A stretch of 37,862 bases of DNA from a virus: positions 1 to 37,862 of IMG/VR virus record IMGVR_UViG_3300048835_000110, one strand, 5' to 3'. The notes beneath the pieces were generated by a model, which saw only the letters and a program-made list of their open reading frames with translations, was not told the DNA's origin and searched no databases. How positions within the stretch are numbered: position 1 is the stretch's first letter; each line of letters begins with the position of its first letter. This document shows positions 24,428 to 32,966 of the stretch, in pieces. Position numbers and translations under genes: made by a program.

Positions 24428-25491
24428 CCGAAGAGCAGCAGACCCCCGAGGTCTCCCACCAGCCCGCGCTCCCCGACCTCGAGCTCCCCGACTACCACGG
24501 TCGGAGCCCCGTCGGAATGCGGACCGCCCTCGCCGGCGCAGGGAACCGGATCGCTCGAGCGCACGGGATCGGCGACCGCGTCGTCCTCGTGATCGAGGCG
24601 AAGGTGAAGAAGGCCGGCCACGAGGACACCGACGACGGCCTCGTCTACGTCGAGACGCACAAGGTCGTCGACCTCTTCGAGCTCGACCGGGATCCCGGAG
24701 CTCGTCTCCTCTCCCACCTCCGCTCGCAGTACCGGCAGGCGAAGGACGCCGCGGAAGGCCGCGTGCCGATCCCCGAGCTCGGCGACGAGGGATGGACCGA
24801 CGCGAACGGGGTCGTCTTGACCGCTCAGGAGCTCGCAGAGCGACGAGGGGACCCCGTGGCGCTCCTCGGCGCGCAGGAGGCGACGCCGGCCGTCGTGGTC
24901 TACGACAACGGGGACCGGTTCCTCTGGCCCGACGAGTACGCCCGCGACTTCCCCCGCCCGCACGCCGGCGACCAGCACGAGGCCGGCACCGTCGCCGAGC
25001 TCCTCCACCACGAGACCGGCGAGACCCTCGAGGACCTCCGGCGGATCTCCGCCGAGATCCGGGACCTCGAGGCCGAGGTCGCCGAGCTCACCGCCGAGGC
25101 CGAGCAGGACGCCGCCGGCCCGTTCGCCGACGACGAGCCGGAGGCCGAGCCCTACGAGCTCGACGACGACCCCGAGCCGGCCTACGTCGAGGACGAGGAC
25201 GGCTACGCCGACGTCGTCCCGTTCGAGAGGCCCGAGCGCGCTCCGGAACCGCCGGCGCTCCCCGGCGAGGAGGAGCTCGCGAAGAGGCTCCCGACCTCCG
25301 CCGACTTCGCGTTCGTCGACACGACGGTCCCGCTCCTCGTCGGGAAGCTCTCCGAGATCGTCGACGTCGCCCACCTCCGCCGGCTCGTCGAGGCGGAGCG
25401 GCAGGGACGCGGCCGAGGTCTCGTCGCCCGGAAGGGAGCCCTGGACGCCCTCTACGGCCGGCTCGCCGAGCTCGGAGCCGAGACGCCGTGA
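24424..25491 (+). CDS. early protein of unknown function with acidic middle
   Basis: This 355-residue product has three parts. An N-terminal region (MRTALAGAGNRIARAHGIGD; VVLVIEAKVKKAGHEDTDDG; VDLFELDRDPGARLL) reads like a beta-barrel/phage nucleoid-type domain seen in actinophage early proteins. A middle coiled and strongly Asp/Glu-rich stretch lies at about 190-275. A C-terminal helical domain (FVDTTVPLLVGKLSEIVD; HLRRLVEAERQGRGRGLV) resembles short DNA-binding helices. I cannot name the function. Start ATG lies in the repeated GAAAGGAC initiation context. GTGA overlap to the next gene. Confidence 0.72.
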   Translation: MTEEQQTPEVSHQPALPDLELPDYHGRSPVGMRTALAGAGNRIARAHGIGDRVVLVIEAKVKKAGHEDTDDGLVYVETHKVVDLFELDRDPGARLLSHLRSQYRQAKDAAEGRVPIPELGDEGWTDANGVVLTAQELAERRGDPVALLGAQEATPAVVVYDNGDRFLWPDEYARDFPRPHAGDQHEAGTVAELLHHETGETLEDLRRISAEIRDLEAEVAELTAEAEQDAAGPFADDEPEAEPYELDDDPEPAYVEDEDGYADVVPFERPERAPEPPALPGEEELAKRLPTSADFAFVDTTVPLLVGKLSEIVDVAHLRRLVEAERQGRGRGLVARKGALDALYGRLAELGAETP

Positions 25492-25778
25492 GGAGCACCG
25501 ACCCGAAGGCGAAGCACGTCCCGGAGAACTTCCGGCGCGTCCTCACGATCCACGACGGAGGCCGGCTAACCCCGGCCCTCGTCGACGTCCTCCGCACGAT
25601 CTCCGAGCACGCCGAGGACCTGTCGATCGAGCTCCGGACCGAGGAGCTCGACGCGATCACCAACCCGACCAGCTACCAACGCCGCAACGCCGCGTCAAAC
25701 GCCCGACAGAGGACCCGCCCGGTCCTCGTCTCCCGCGCCGACGGCCTCGCGGTCTACGCCGCGAGGAGGCTCCTCTGA
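25488..25778 (+). CDS. small early protein of unknown function
   Basis: The predicted 96-residue basic protein starts at GTG in a GTGA overlap (MRSTDPKAKHVPENFRRVLT) and contains VLRTISEHAEDLSIELRTEE and a polar Asn/Arg stretch (NPTSYQRRNAASNARQR). No recognised domain. Its fixed position before the RecB-like exonuclease, with a 1-base overlap, suggests a part in DNA recombination or replication, but only from context. Confidence 0.62.
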   Translation: MRSTDPKAKHVPENFRRVLTIHDGGRLTPALVDVLRTISEHAEDLSIELRTEELDAITNPTSYQRRNAASNARQRTRPVLVSRADGLAVYAARRLL

Positions 25779-26713
25779 TGGCCCGCAAGCCCGCACCGCC
25801 GACACGGATCCAGAAGTCCGGGAACGGCCATACCTACTACCTCGACGGGGAGTGGTGCCCGGGAGTGACCACGGTCCTCTCCGACGGGATCCCGAAGCCC
25901 GGCCTCATCGGATGGGCCTCGAAGGTCCCGGCCGAGTTCGTCGCCGACCGTCTCACCGTCGCAAAGACCGCCGACGGCCGGACGAGGATCGTCGCCGACG
26001 AGCTCGTCGAGGACCTCCGGAAGTGGCAGGAGAGCCGGACCGGCGGGAAGGTCGTCAAGTGGTCCGACTCGACCCCGCTCCCTCGAGCAGCCCTCGCCGA
26101 CGCCCTGGCGAACGTCCGGTACCTCGACCTCGGCGAGGCCGCGGCGAAGGGGACCGACGTCCACAACATCGCCGAGCGGCTCGCCCGCGGCGAGGAGGTC
26201 GAGGTCTCCGAGGCGCTCCGCGGTCACGTCGACGCCTACCTCCGGTTCCTCGACGAGTGGGGTCCGGCGAACGCCCGGCTCGAGCTCGTCGGGATCAACC
26301 GCCGGTGGCGCTACATGGGGAAGATGGACCTGCTCGCCGACTTCCCCGGGAAGGTGTGGAGCTCCGGCCCGTGGGCAGGCCGGCCCGTCGGCCGAGGCCT
26401 CCTCGATATCAAGACGGCCCGCTCCGGGATCTTCGCCGAGGTCGCCCTGCAGCTACAGGCCTACCGGTTCTCGGAGACGATCCTGGGCCCGGACGGAGAG
26501 GAGCCGATGCCCGAGGTCGACTTCGTCGCAGCGATCCACGTCCGCGCCGACGGCTACGACGTGATCCCGTTCGACGTCACCGGCGACCCCCGGACCGACG
26601 CCGCGTACCGGACCTTCCTCTACGCGAAGCAGGTCGGGGAGTGGCTCGACTGGAAGAGCGGAGCAGCCGCGACCGTGAAGCTCGACGCGGCCGAACCGCC
26701 GGCGGAGGGATGA
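25778..26713 (+). CDS. RecB/Cas4-like PD-(D/E)XK exonuclease
   Basis: This 311-residue nuclease shows the RecB-family set: GTDVH (125-129), GKMD (181-184), LLDIKT (208-213) with D210 and K212, and QLQAY (225-229). These residues coordinate metal and the scissile phosphate in the family. It probably resects double-strand ends to give single strands for the RecT-like protein encoded two genes downstream, the usual phage exonuclease-annealase pair. The N-terminus (GHTYYLDGEWCPGVTTVLSD) is the familiar start of this phage group. ATG overlaps the preceding stop by one base. Confidence 0.88.
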   Translation: MARKPAPPTRIQKSGNGHTYYLDGEWCPGVTTVLSDGIPKPGLIGWASKVPAEFVADRLTVAKTADGRTRIVADELVEDLRKWQESRTGGKVVKWSDSTPLPRAALADALANVRYLDLGEAAAKGTDVHNIAERLARGEEVEVSEALRGHVDAYLRFLDEWGPANARLELVGINRRWRYMGKMDLLADFPGKVWSSGPWAGRPVGRGLLDIKTARSGIFAEVALQLQAYRFSETILGPDGEEPMPEVDFVAAIHVRADGYDVIPFDVTGDPRTDAAYRTFLYAKQVGEWLDWKSGAAATVKLDAAEPPAEG

Positions 26714-27054
26714 TGGAGCACAAGCCGATCACCCGTCAGCGTTCCGAGTGGATCGAGGTCCCCGCGCCGCCGATCCCCGGGGTCGTCTCCGCCCACTACC
26801 GGCGCGTCGGGGATGGGGTCCTCCGGGCCCTGGTCGCCGACGAGCCGAGGGGATGGCACCTCTCGATCTCGTTCGTCGACCACCGGGACCGAGCCTCCCG
26901 GTACCCGCGGTGGGACGAGATCTTCCACGCACGCCGGCACCTCCTCCCGCAGGACCTCGCCTACGTGATGCACCTCCCGACCGACGACGAGTACCTCGCC
27001 GTCCACGACTCGACGTTCCACCTCCACCAGCACCCCGAAAGGTCCCGACCATGA
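26713..27054 (+). CDS. conserved small phage protein (DUF7694-like)
   Basis: The 113-residue protein has a compact pattern: GWHLSISFVDHRDRASRYP, RWDEIFHARRHLLPQDLAY, MHLPTDDEYLAVHDSTFHLH. These features (W-D-E-I, R-x-L-x-P-x-D, L-P near the end, F-H-L-H/Q) are seen in short proteins near RecT genes in actinophages. Function unknown. Two ATGs (26710, 26713) are possible; the second has better spacing to GGAGG. It overlaps the exonuclease stop and the RecT gene start. Confidence 0.68.
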   Translation: MEHKPITRQRSEWIEVPAPPIPGVVSAHYRRVGDGVLRALVADEPRGWHLSISFVDHRDRASRYPRWDEIFHARRHLLPQDLAYVMHLPTDDEYLAVHDSTFHLHQHPERSRP

Positions 27055-28364
27055 GTACCGAGATCGTCCCGTTCCAACCTCCCCGGAGCTCGTCGAGCTC
27101 CCTCGAGCTCGCGCCCGAGGCGTGGAAGCTCGCGAGCCGGGTAGCCGATACCGACTTCGTCCCGAAGGCGCTCCGAGGGAAGCCCGAGGCCGTCCTCGCG
27201 TGCATCCTCGCCGGCCACGAGGCCGGAATCTCCCCGATGCAGGCCCTCGCGAAGATCCACGTCGTCGAGGGACGCCCGGCGATGGCCGCGGAGCTCATGC
27301 GCGCGCTCGTCCTCCGAGCAGGTCACGAGCTCTGGATCGAGGAGAGCACCTCGACCCGCGTCATCGTCGCCGGCCAGCGCGCCGGATCCGAGCGCGTCTC
27401 CCGCGTCGCGTGGACGATGGACGACGCGAAGCGCGCCAACCTCGCCGGCAAGAACAACTGGCGCAGCTACCCGCGAGCGATGCTCCTCGCACGAGCGACG
27501 GCCGAGCTCTGCCGCGCCCTCTTCCCCGACGTCCTCGCCGGGATCTCGCACACGATCGAGGAGCTCGCCGACGGAGACGACGTCGACCGCCCGCTCGAGC
27601 CCGAGGACGCCGGCGAGGCGACGACCGCTCCGCCGACCACGAAGGCCCGGGCCCGGCGCGCGGCGACCGCTCCCGGCGCAGCCCCGGCGATGGAGCCCGA
27701 GGTCGTCGACCGGCCACGAGGTGACGTCCCCGGTCTCCCGGGAGAGGACGACATCATCGAGGCCGAGGTCGTCGAGCCCGACGAGGTCGAGCCCGCGCAC
27801 GAGCTCGCCGAGCCGGAGGCCGAGGAGCCGGCCGAGGTCGTCGAGGAGGAGTGGCCCGTCGAGGAGTGGGACGGAGATCCCGACCCGCCGAACGAGGTCG
27901 ACCCCGGCCCCCGGTACTCCGGCCCGCAGCTAATCGCGATCAAGCTCGCGGCGCACGGAGTCCACGAGCGGCCGGACCGGCTCCGAGCGATCTCGGCGCT
28001 CCTCGAGCGCGAGGTGACGTCCTCGAAGGACCTCTCCGCCGACGAGCTCGCCGCGGTGATCCGCGCCCTCGACGAGCTCCCGGAGGGGATGATGCTCCTC
28101 GCCGGCCAGGCCGAGCCCGAACCCGAGCCGGCCCCCGCTCCGCCGAGACGGACGACCGCGGTCACGCCGCCGGAGGAGTGGACCGGCGACCGGTGGCGCG
28201 AGTTCCTCCGTCAGCGGAAGGCGAAGGTGGCGCAGGTCCTCAAGGAGGCGCAGCGGATCGGAGCGGAGCAGACTCCCCCCGTGACCGTGGCAACCCTCGA
28301 CGACCTCGCCGGCTCCGGGATCTGTTCGGAGCTCGTCGGATGGATCGAGGAGCTCGGCTCGTGA
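27051..28364 (+). CDS. RecT-like single-strand annealing protein with acidic linker
   Basis: The 437-residue protein has a RecT-like core in residues about 15-180: FVPKALRGKPEAVLACILAG, GISPMQALAKIHVVEGRPAM, SRVAWTMDDAKRANLAGKNN and RSYPRAMLLARATAELCR. These proteins anneal complementary single strands and drive phage recombination. A long acidic/Pro-rich low-complexity linker (about 190-300) leads to a C-terminal domain with WTGDRWREFLRQRKAKVAQV and a helical end. The C-terminal part is longer than a plain RecT and may bind partners. It starts in the GAAAGG-type initiation context and overlaps the next gene by 4 bases. Confidence 0.8.
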   Translation: MSTEIVPFQPPRSSSSSLELAPEAWKLASRVADTDFVPKALRGKPEAVLACILAGHEAGISPMQALAKIHVVEGRPAMAAELMRALVLRAGHELWIEESTSTRVIVAGQRAGSERVSRVAWTMDDAKRANLAGKNNWRSYPRAMLLARATAELCRALFPDVLAGISHTIEELADGDDVDRPLEPEDAGEATTAPPTTKARARRAATAPGAAPAMEPEVVDRPRGDVPGLPGEDDIIEAEVVEPDEVEPAHELAEPEAEEPAEVVEEEWPVEEWDGDPDPPNEVDPGPRYSGPQLIAIKLAAHGVHERPDRLRAISALLEREVTSSKDLSADELAAVIRALDELPEGMMLLAGQAEPEPEPAPAPPRRTTAVTPPEEWTGDRWREFLRQRKAKVAQVLKEAQRIGAEQTPPVTVATLDDLAGSGICSELVGWIEELGS

Positions 28365-28585
28365 TGATCCTCCGACCCGACGCCCACCAGTCGAGCGGAG
28401 GCCGACCGGAGATCTCCGTCGACCTCGACGACGACCACGGGACGACCGTCGTCCTCACGATCGAGGCCGAGCCCGGCGAGACGTTCGACGACCGGGACCT
28501 CTGGCGCTCCCTCACGCCGGCGGAGGCCCGCGCCCTCGCCGCGATGCTCTGGCACCAGGCCGACGCAGCGGAGCGGTACAGGTGA
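28361..28585 (+). CDS. small early protein of unknown function
   Basis: This 74-residue protein (GTG 28361, or ATG 28364) contains GRPEISVDLDDDHGTTVVLT and DLWRSLTPAEARALAAMLWH. A beta hairpin followed by a helix is predicted. It lies between the RecT-like and RuvC-like genes with 4-base overlaps on both sides. No family recognised. Confidence 0.6.
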   Translation: MMILRPDAHQSSGGRPEISVDLDDDHGTTVVLTIEAEPGETFDDRDLWRSLTPAEARALAAMLWHQADAAERYR

Positions 28586-29088
28586 GGATCGCCGGCCTCG
28601 ACCTCTCGACGTCCCGTATCGGCTACGCCGCCCCGGAGGGAGGCCTCCACAGTGTCACCGCACGAGCGAAGGCCGACGACGTCCCTCGCCGGCTCTACGA
28701 GCTCCTGACCGCCCTCGAGCGGCTCCTCCGGCTCTACCCGCCCCTCCCGGACCTCGTGGCGATCGAGGGGTACTCTCTCGCGTCGCCCGGGAGGATCTCC
28801 CTCGTCCGGCTCGGCGAGCTCGGAGGCGCGGTCCGGCTCCGGCTCTTCGAGCTCGACGTCCCCTACGTCGAGATCCCGCCGAGCTCCGTCAAGCGACACG
28901 CGACCGGAGCAGGGAACGCCGACAAGTACCGGATGACGGCCCGAGCGATCGAGCTCGGCGCGCGGGGATCCGTGAACGACGACGAGGCCGACGCGTTCCA
29001 CCTCCGCCGGATGGCGCGGCAGGCGCACGGCCTCGAGACCGCCGAGCTCGACCACGAGCGCGACGCGATCGCGAGCCTCTCGTGGTGA
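28582..29088 (+). CDS. RuvC-like Holliday junction resolvase
   Basis: The 168-residue product has the RNase H-like fold signature of RuvC-type resolvases. D7 lies in MRIAGLDLSTSRIG, E62 in LVAIEGYS, and an acidic pair near D134/D137 in NDDEADAFHL. It should cut four-way junctions in replicating or recombining phage DNA, also helping to clear concatemers before packaging. GTG start in a GTGA overlap. The middle (PPSSVKRHATGAGNADKYRM) fits the basic DNA-binding stretch of phage members of the family. Confidence 0.85.
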   Translation: MRIAGLDLSTSRIGYAAPEGGLHSVTARAKADDVPRRLYELLTALERLLRLYPPLPDLVAIEGYSLASPGRISLVRLGELGGAVRLRLFELDVPYVEIPPSSVKRHATGAGNADKYRMTARAIELGARGSVNDDEADAFHLRRMARQAHGLETAELDHERDAIASLSW

Positions 29089-29801
29089 TCCTCTACCGCT
29101 CCGAGCTCGCCGAGGTCCACCACGGGGACGCCCTCGACGTCCTCCCCGAGCTCCCGACGGAATCCGTCGACCTCGTGATCGCCGACCCGCCCTACGGGGT
29201 CGAGTGGCAGAGCAACCGGCGCGCCGAGACGTTCGACGAGCTCCTCGGCGACGCGCCGACCGACCGGGACGGGATCCGCTCTGTCCTCGTCGAGGCCGTC
29301 CGGCTCGTCGGCCAGCACCGGCACCTCTACGTGTTCGGCCCCGACGACGTCCTCGCCGGCCTCCTCGTGAGCGAACGAGCCGAGCTCGTGTGGGACAAGG
29401 CCCGGCCCGGTATGGGGGACCTCTCCGCCCCGTGGGGACCCCAGCACGAGCGGATCTCGTTCGCGGTCTCGAAGCACCGGCACGCCGGCAAGCGCGACGC
29501 GCCGGCGCTCCCCGTCCGGATGCGGAAGGGATCGGTCCTCCGGTTCGCTCCGCCGACCGGCCGGAACGTCCGGCACCCCTCCGAGAAGCCGACGACCCTC
29601 CTCCGGGAGCTCGTCGAGTCGAGCTCGCGCGCCGGCGATCTCGTCCTCGACCCGTTCGCCGGAGTCGGCTCGACCGGGGTCGCCGCGATCCTCGCCGGCC
29701 GGAGGACGATCCTCGTCGAGCTCGACGACCGCTACGCCCGGATCGCCGCCCAGCGCGTCCAGGACGCCGAGCAGATCTACCGAGCCTCGCTCGACGCATG
29801 A
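29085..29801 (+). CDS. DNA methyltransferase 1 (DPPY type)
   Basis: The 238-residue enzyme carries catalytic motif IV DPPYG at 34-38 and, later, the AdoMet-binding motif DPFAGVGSTG, so it has the beta-class order (IV before I). HPSEKPTTLLRELV is the motif X region. It methylates N6 of adenine or N4 of cytosine; the target sequence is unknown. GTG 29085 is chosen over GTG 29082 because it gives the usual 4-base GTGA overlap with the resolvase stop. No restriction partner is adjacent, so it is probably a protective modification enzyme. Confidence 0.88.
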   Translation: MILYRSELAEVHHGDALDVLPELPTESVDLVIADPPYGVEWQSNRRAETFDELLGDAPTDRDGIRSVLVEAVRLVGQHRHLYVFGPDDVLAGLLVSERAELVWDKARPGMGDLSAPWGPQHERISFAVSKHRHAGKRDAPALPVRMRKGSVLRFAPPTGRNVRHPSEKPTTLLRELVESSSRAGDLVLDPFAGVGSTGVAAILAGRRTILVELDDRYARIAAQRVQDAEQIYRASLDA

Positions 29802-29992
29802 CCGCCGCGCTCCACCCTCTCCTCGCCGTCGGCGCGCTCGTGTGGCTCGCCGCGATCGCGTTCACCGTCGGACTATGCCGCGCCGCGGCGAGCCGGCCGT
29901 GGTGGGAGAGGACAGCGGAGGAGATCTCCGAGCTCCCGGAGGCCGACCCCGAGGATCCCCGGGGTCGGCCGTCACAGGACGGTCGGACATGA
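29798..29992 (+). CDS. small single-pass membrane protein
   Basis: The 64-residue protein has one N-terminal hydrophobic helix (LLAVGALVWLAAIAFTVGLC, about 8-27) and a polar, acidic C-terminus (EEISELPEADPEDPRGR). It overlaps both the methyltransferase and the helicase by 4 bases. Function unknown; a membrane tether for replication proteins or a superinfection protein are possibilities without direct evidence. Confidence 0.6.
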   Translation: MTAALHPLLAVGALVWLAAIAFTVGLCRAAASRPWWERTAEEISELPEADPEDPRGRPSQDGRT

Positions 29993-31635
29993 CGGACCAC
30001 GACAGGAACCGACCGAGCGGGAATCGTAGCAACCGAGGCGACTCCGGACGAGTCCCCCCGCACAACCTCGCCGCCGAGGAGAGCTCGATCGGCGCGGCGC
30101 TCCTGTCGATGAAAGCAGCGACGACGATCGTCGAGCGGCTCGAGGCCGGCGACTACTACAAGCCCGCCCACCAGCACATCTTCCACGCCGTCCGCTCGAT
30201 CGTCTCGGCCGGCGCGCACGTCGACATCGTCACCGTGTGCGACGAGCTCCGGCGCGCCGGCCTCCTCGACGAGGTCGGAGGCGCTCAGTACCTCGCCGAG
30301 CTACAGAACGCGACGCCGGCGATCTCGAACGCGCACGGCTACGCGAAGATCGTCCGGGACTGCGCGGTGCTCCGCCGAATGCTCTACGCCGCCGCGGACA
30401 TCGCCGAGGCCGCGTACAACCACAACGACCCCGCCGAGGCCGTGGCGAAGGCCCAGGACGCCCTCGTCGCCCTGGCAGCCGACGGAGACCCGTCGGCCGG
30501 CTCGACGCTCGACGTCGCCGACCTCGCCGCCCTCCTCGATACCGACCTCGAGCCGGAGTCCGGGACCTTCCTCACCCGCACCGACGGGACCTCCCTCCTC
30601 TACGCCGGCAAGATGCACGTCTTCCAAGCCGAGCCGAGCTCCGGGAAGTCGTGGATCTCCCTCCACGCCGTCCGCGAGGTCCTCGACATCGGAGGCGCAG
30701 CGATCTACCTCGACTTCGAGGACACCCCGGCCGGGATCCTCCGCCGGCTCCGGAACCTCGGCTGCTCCGTCGACGCGATGCGCGAGCGACTCGTCTACGC
30801 CCGACCCGTCGGCCGGTACGGACCCGCCGAACGGCTACAGGTCGACCGGCTCCTCGACCGACTGAACCCCGACCTCGTCGTGATCGACGGAGTCGGGGAG
30901 TCCCTCTCCCGGAACGGCCTCTCGGAGGACAAGGCCGACGACGTCCTCCGATGGTTCGACCTCTTCCCCCGCCCGATCGCCGAGACCGGCGCGGCCGTCC
31001 TGATGATCGACCACGTCGCGAAGGACCCCGAGCAGCGCGGCCGATGGGCGCGAGGCTCCGGAGCGAAGCTCGGCGCGGTCGACGGCGCGTCCTACCAGGT
31101 GAAGGTGATCACCCCGTTCTCCCGTCACCGGTCCGGCGCGGTGAAGCTCGTCGTGGCGAAGGACCGGCCCGGCCAGTTCTCGATCGGCGAGGTCGCCGCG
31201 ATCGTCAAGATCGAACCGCACGCCGCCGGCGAACGCGTGGTCCTCACCGTCGAGCCCGACGGAGCCGACCTCGCGATGACCGACCCGCACAAGCCGACAC
31301 AGGTCATGGCGATGATCTCCGCCGAGATCGACGGAGCGAAGGTCCCGCTCACCCCGAAGGCCCTCGAGGCCATCGTTCACGCCCGGCCGAGGACGTTCCA
31401 CGAGGCCCTCCAACGTCTGATCGCCGAGGGGTACGTCACCCAGGCCTCCGGCCGCGTGAAGAGCCTCCGCAACGTCCGCAGGTACTACGGCCCCTCGACC
31501 CGCGACGAGCCTCCGCCCGACCTCGTCGACGACGAGCCTCCGCCCTCGTTCGACTTCGACTACCAGGAACCCCCCGAGCTCGCCGAGGCGCAGCGCGCCT
31601 ACCTCGACTCGATCATCCACGACCCCGACCTCTAG
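29989..31635 (+). CDS. replicative helicase with DnaB N-domain and RepA-like ATPase
   Basis: This 548-residue protein joins a DnaB N-terminal-type helical domain (residues 24-125: VPPHNLAAEESSIGAALLS; DIVTVCDELRRAGLLDEVG) to a RecA-like ATPase. The ATPase has Walker A EPSSGKS (215-221), DFED (242-245), Walker B VVIDG (D300) and a DHVAKD motif (341-346). A winged-helix-like region lies at about 470-510 (PRTFHEALQRLIAEGYVT). The ATPase is of the RepA/AAA_25 type rather than a normal DnaB C-domain. It should unwind phage DNA. No phage polymerase or primase gene was found, so it likely loads the host replisome. Confidence 0.85.
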   Translation: MTDHDRNRPSGNRSNRGDSGRVPPHNLAAEESSIGAALLSMKAATTIVERLEAGDYYKPAHQHIFHAVRSIVSAGAHVDIVTVCDELRRAGLLDEVGGAQYLAELQNATPAISNAHGYAKIVRDCAVLRRMLYAAADIAEAAYNHNDPAEAVAKAQDALVALAADGDPSAGSTLDVADLAALLDTDLEPESGTFLTRTDGTSLLYAGKMHVFQAEPSSGKSWISLHAVREVLDIGGAAIYLDFEDTPAGILRRLRNLGCSVDAMRERLVYARPVGRYGPAERLQVDRLLDRLNPDLVVIDGVGESLSRNGLSEDKADDVLRWFDLFPRPIAETGAAVLMIDHVAKDPEQRGRWARGSGAKLGAVDGASYQVKVITPFSRHRSGAVKLVVAKDRPGQFSIGEVAAIVKIEPHAAGERVVLTVEPDGADLAMTDPHKPTQVMAMISAEIDGAKVPLTPKALEAIVHARPRTFHEALQRLIAEGYVTQASGRVKSLRNVRRYYGPSTRDEPPPDLVDDEPPPSFDFDYQEPPELAEAQRAYLDSIIHDPDL

Positions 31636-31644
31636 GAGACCCCG

Positions 31645-32823
31645 ATGCCGATCCACCCCGACAACGTCCACCGGTACCCGCCGGAGTGGCCCGAGATCTC
31701 GAAGCGGATCCGAGCCGAGCGCGCCGGCGACCGGTGCGAGTGTTCCGGCCAGTGTGGACACGACCACCGGCTCGAGCCCGGCTCCGCCGGCGAGCGATGC
31801 GCGGCCCGGAACCGGGAACCTCACCCCGTCACGACCTCGATCGTCGTCCTCACCGTCGCCCACCTCGACCACACCCCGGAGAACGTCGACGACGGGAACC
31901 TCCTCGCCCTCTGCCAGCGATGCCACCTCGCGTACGACCGAGACCACCACGCCGAGAGCCGAGCTCGTCGACGAGCCCGAGAGCTCCCGACCGAGTTCCC
32001 CGCGATCCTCCCCGGCGACTGCCGCGAGATCCTCCCGACGCTCCCGACCGGCTCCGTCGACGCCGTCGTCACCTCGCCGCCCTACCTGAAACAGCGCGCC
32101 TACGGCCAGGACACCGCGCACGAGCTCGGCCTCGAGGAGACCGTCGCCGACTACGTCCGGAACCTCGCCGACGTGTTCGACGAGCTCCGCCGGATCCTCC
32201 GCCCGACCGGGTTCGCGTGGCTCAACATCGGCGACAAGGCCAACAACAGCGGAGGAGCCGGAGGGGACTGGACCTCGACCGCCGCGCTCACCAAGCTCTC
32301 CGGAGGCCCCGGCCGGTTCCGCGACCCCGCCTACCCCGAGGGATCGTTCGTCGACGTCCCCGGCCAGGTGATCGCCGAGCTCCTCCGGCGAGGATGGCGG
32401 CTCCGGCTCCCGATCGTATGGGACAAGGGGAGGGAGAGCCCGGAGAGCCTCCGGCACATCGGCCGGCCGCGATGGTCCCACGAGATGATCTACCTCCTCT
32501 CCCCGATGCCTCGACCCCGCTCGGCCGGCGCGCGCCGCCCCCGGTTCTTCCCCTCGGCCCTCGCCGAGACCGGCTCGGTCTGGCACTTCCCACCGGGAGG
32601 GAACGGAGACGCCCACCTCGCCCCGTTCCCCGACGAGCTCGCCCGCCGGTGCATCCTCCCGACGACCCTCCCCGGAGACGTTGTCCTCGACCCGTTCTCC
32701 GGCTCCGGTACCGTCCCTCGAGTGGCGCACGAGCTCGGCCGTCGAGGAGTCGGAGTCGAGCTCTACGCCGACCGGCCCGAGCTCCTCCACCAGGCCTCGA
32801 CCCGAAAGGACGCCGACTCGTGA
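31645..32823 (+). CDS. HNH nuclease domain fused to DNA methyltransferase
   Basis: The protein has 392 residues. Residues 1-110 are an HNH-type zinc domain: RCECSGQCGHDHRL (30-43), RCAARNREPHP (51-61), LTVAHLDHTPENVDDGNLL (69-87) and LCQRCHLAYDRDHH (89-102). Such domains occur alone in many actinophages. Residues 115-392 are a methyltransferase with TSPPY (143-147) as motif IV and DPFSGSGT (349-356) as motif I, the order of beta-class N4-cytosine/N6-adenine enzymes. GDKANN and GRPRWSHEMIYLL are further conserved parts. The single reading frame joining both is continuous. It could cut and methylate, or use HNH only for DNA recognition. Third position composition is like its neighbours. Confidence 0.85.
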   Translation: MPIHPDNVHRYPPEWPEISKRIRAERAGDRCECSGQCGHDHRLEPGSAGERCAARNREPHPVTTSIVVLTVAHLDHTPENVDDGNLLALCQRCHLAYDRDHHAESRARRRARELPTEFPAILPGDCREILPTLPTGSVDAVVTSPPYLKQRAYGQDTAHELGLEETVADYVRNLADVFDELRRILRPTGFAWLNIGDKANNSGGAGGDWTSTAALTKLSGGPGRFRDPAYPEGSFVDVPGQVIAELLRRGWRLRLPIVWDKGRESPESLRHIGRPRWSHEMIYLLSPMPRPRSAGARRPRFFPSALAETGSVWHFPPGGNGDAHLAPFPDELARRCILPTTLPGDVVLDPFSGSGTVPRVAHELGRRGVGVELYADRPELLHQASTRKDADS

Positions 32824-32966
32824 AGATCTACGGCTGGCCCCTCTTCCTCCTCGCCCTCTCCGCGCTCGTCGCGATGTTCGGCGAGCCGAAGCCCGTCGCC
32901 CTCGTCGTCGCCGGCCTCGGAACCCTCACCGCCGCGTACGACTGGCTGAAAGAGCTCGACCGATGA
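32820..32966 (+). CDS. very small membrane protein
   Basis: A 48-residue product reads from GTG in a GTGA overlap with the fused methyltransferase. WPLFLLALSALVAMFG and PVALVVAGLGTLTAAYDWL are two hydrophobic segments joined by a short polar turn. It is followed by an ATGA overlap to methyltransferase 3. The tight coupling on both sides supports a real gene. Function unknown; a holin-like hairpin is possible but it is far from the lysis genes. Confidence 0.6.
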   Translation: MKIYGWPLFLLALSALVAMFGEPKPVALVVAGLGTLTAAYDWLKELDR

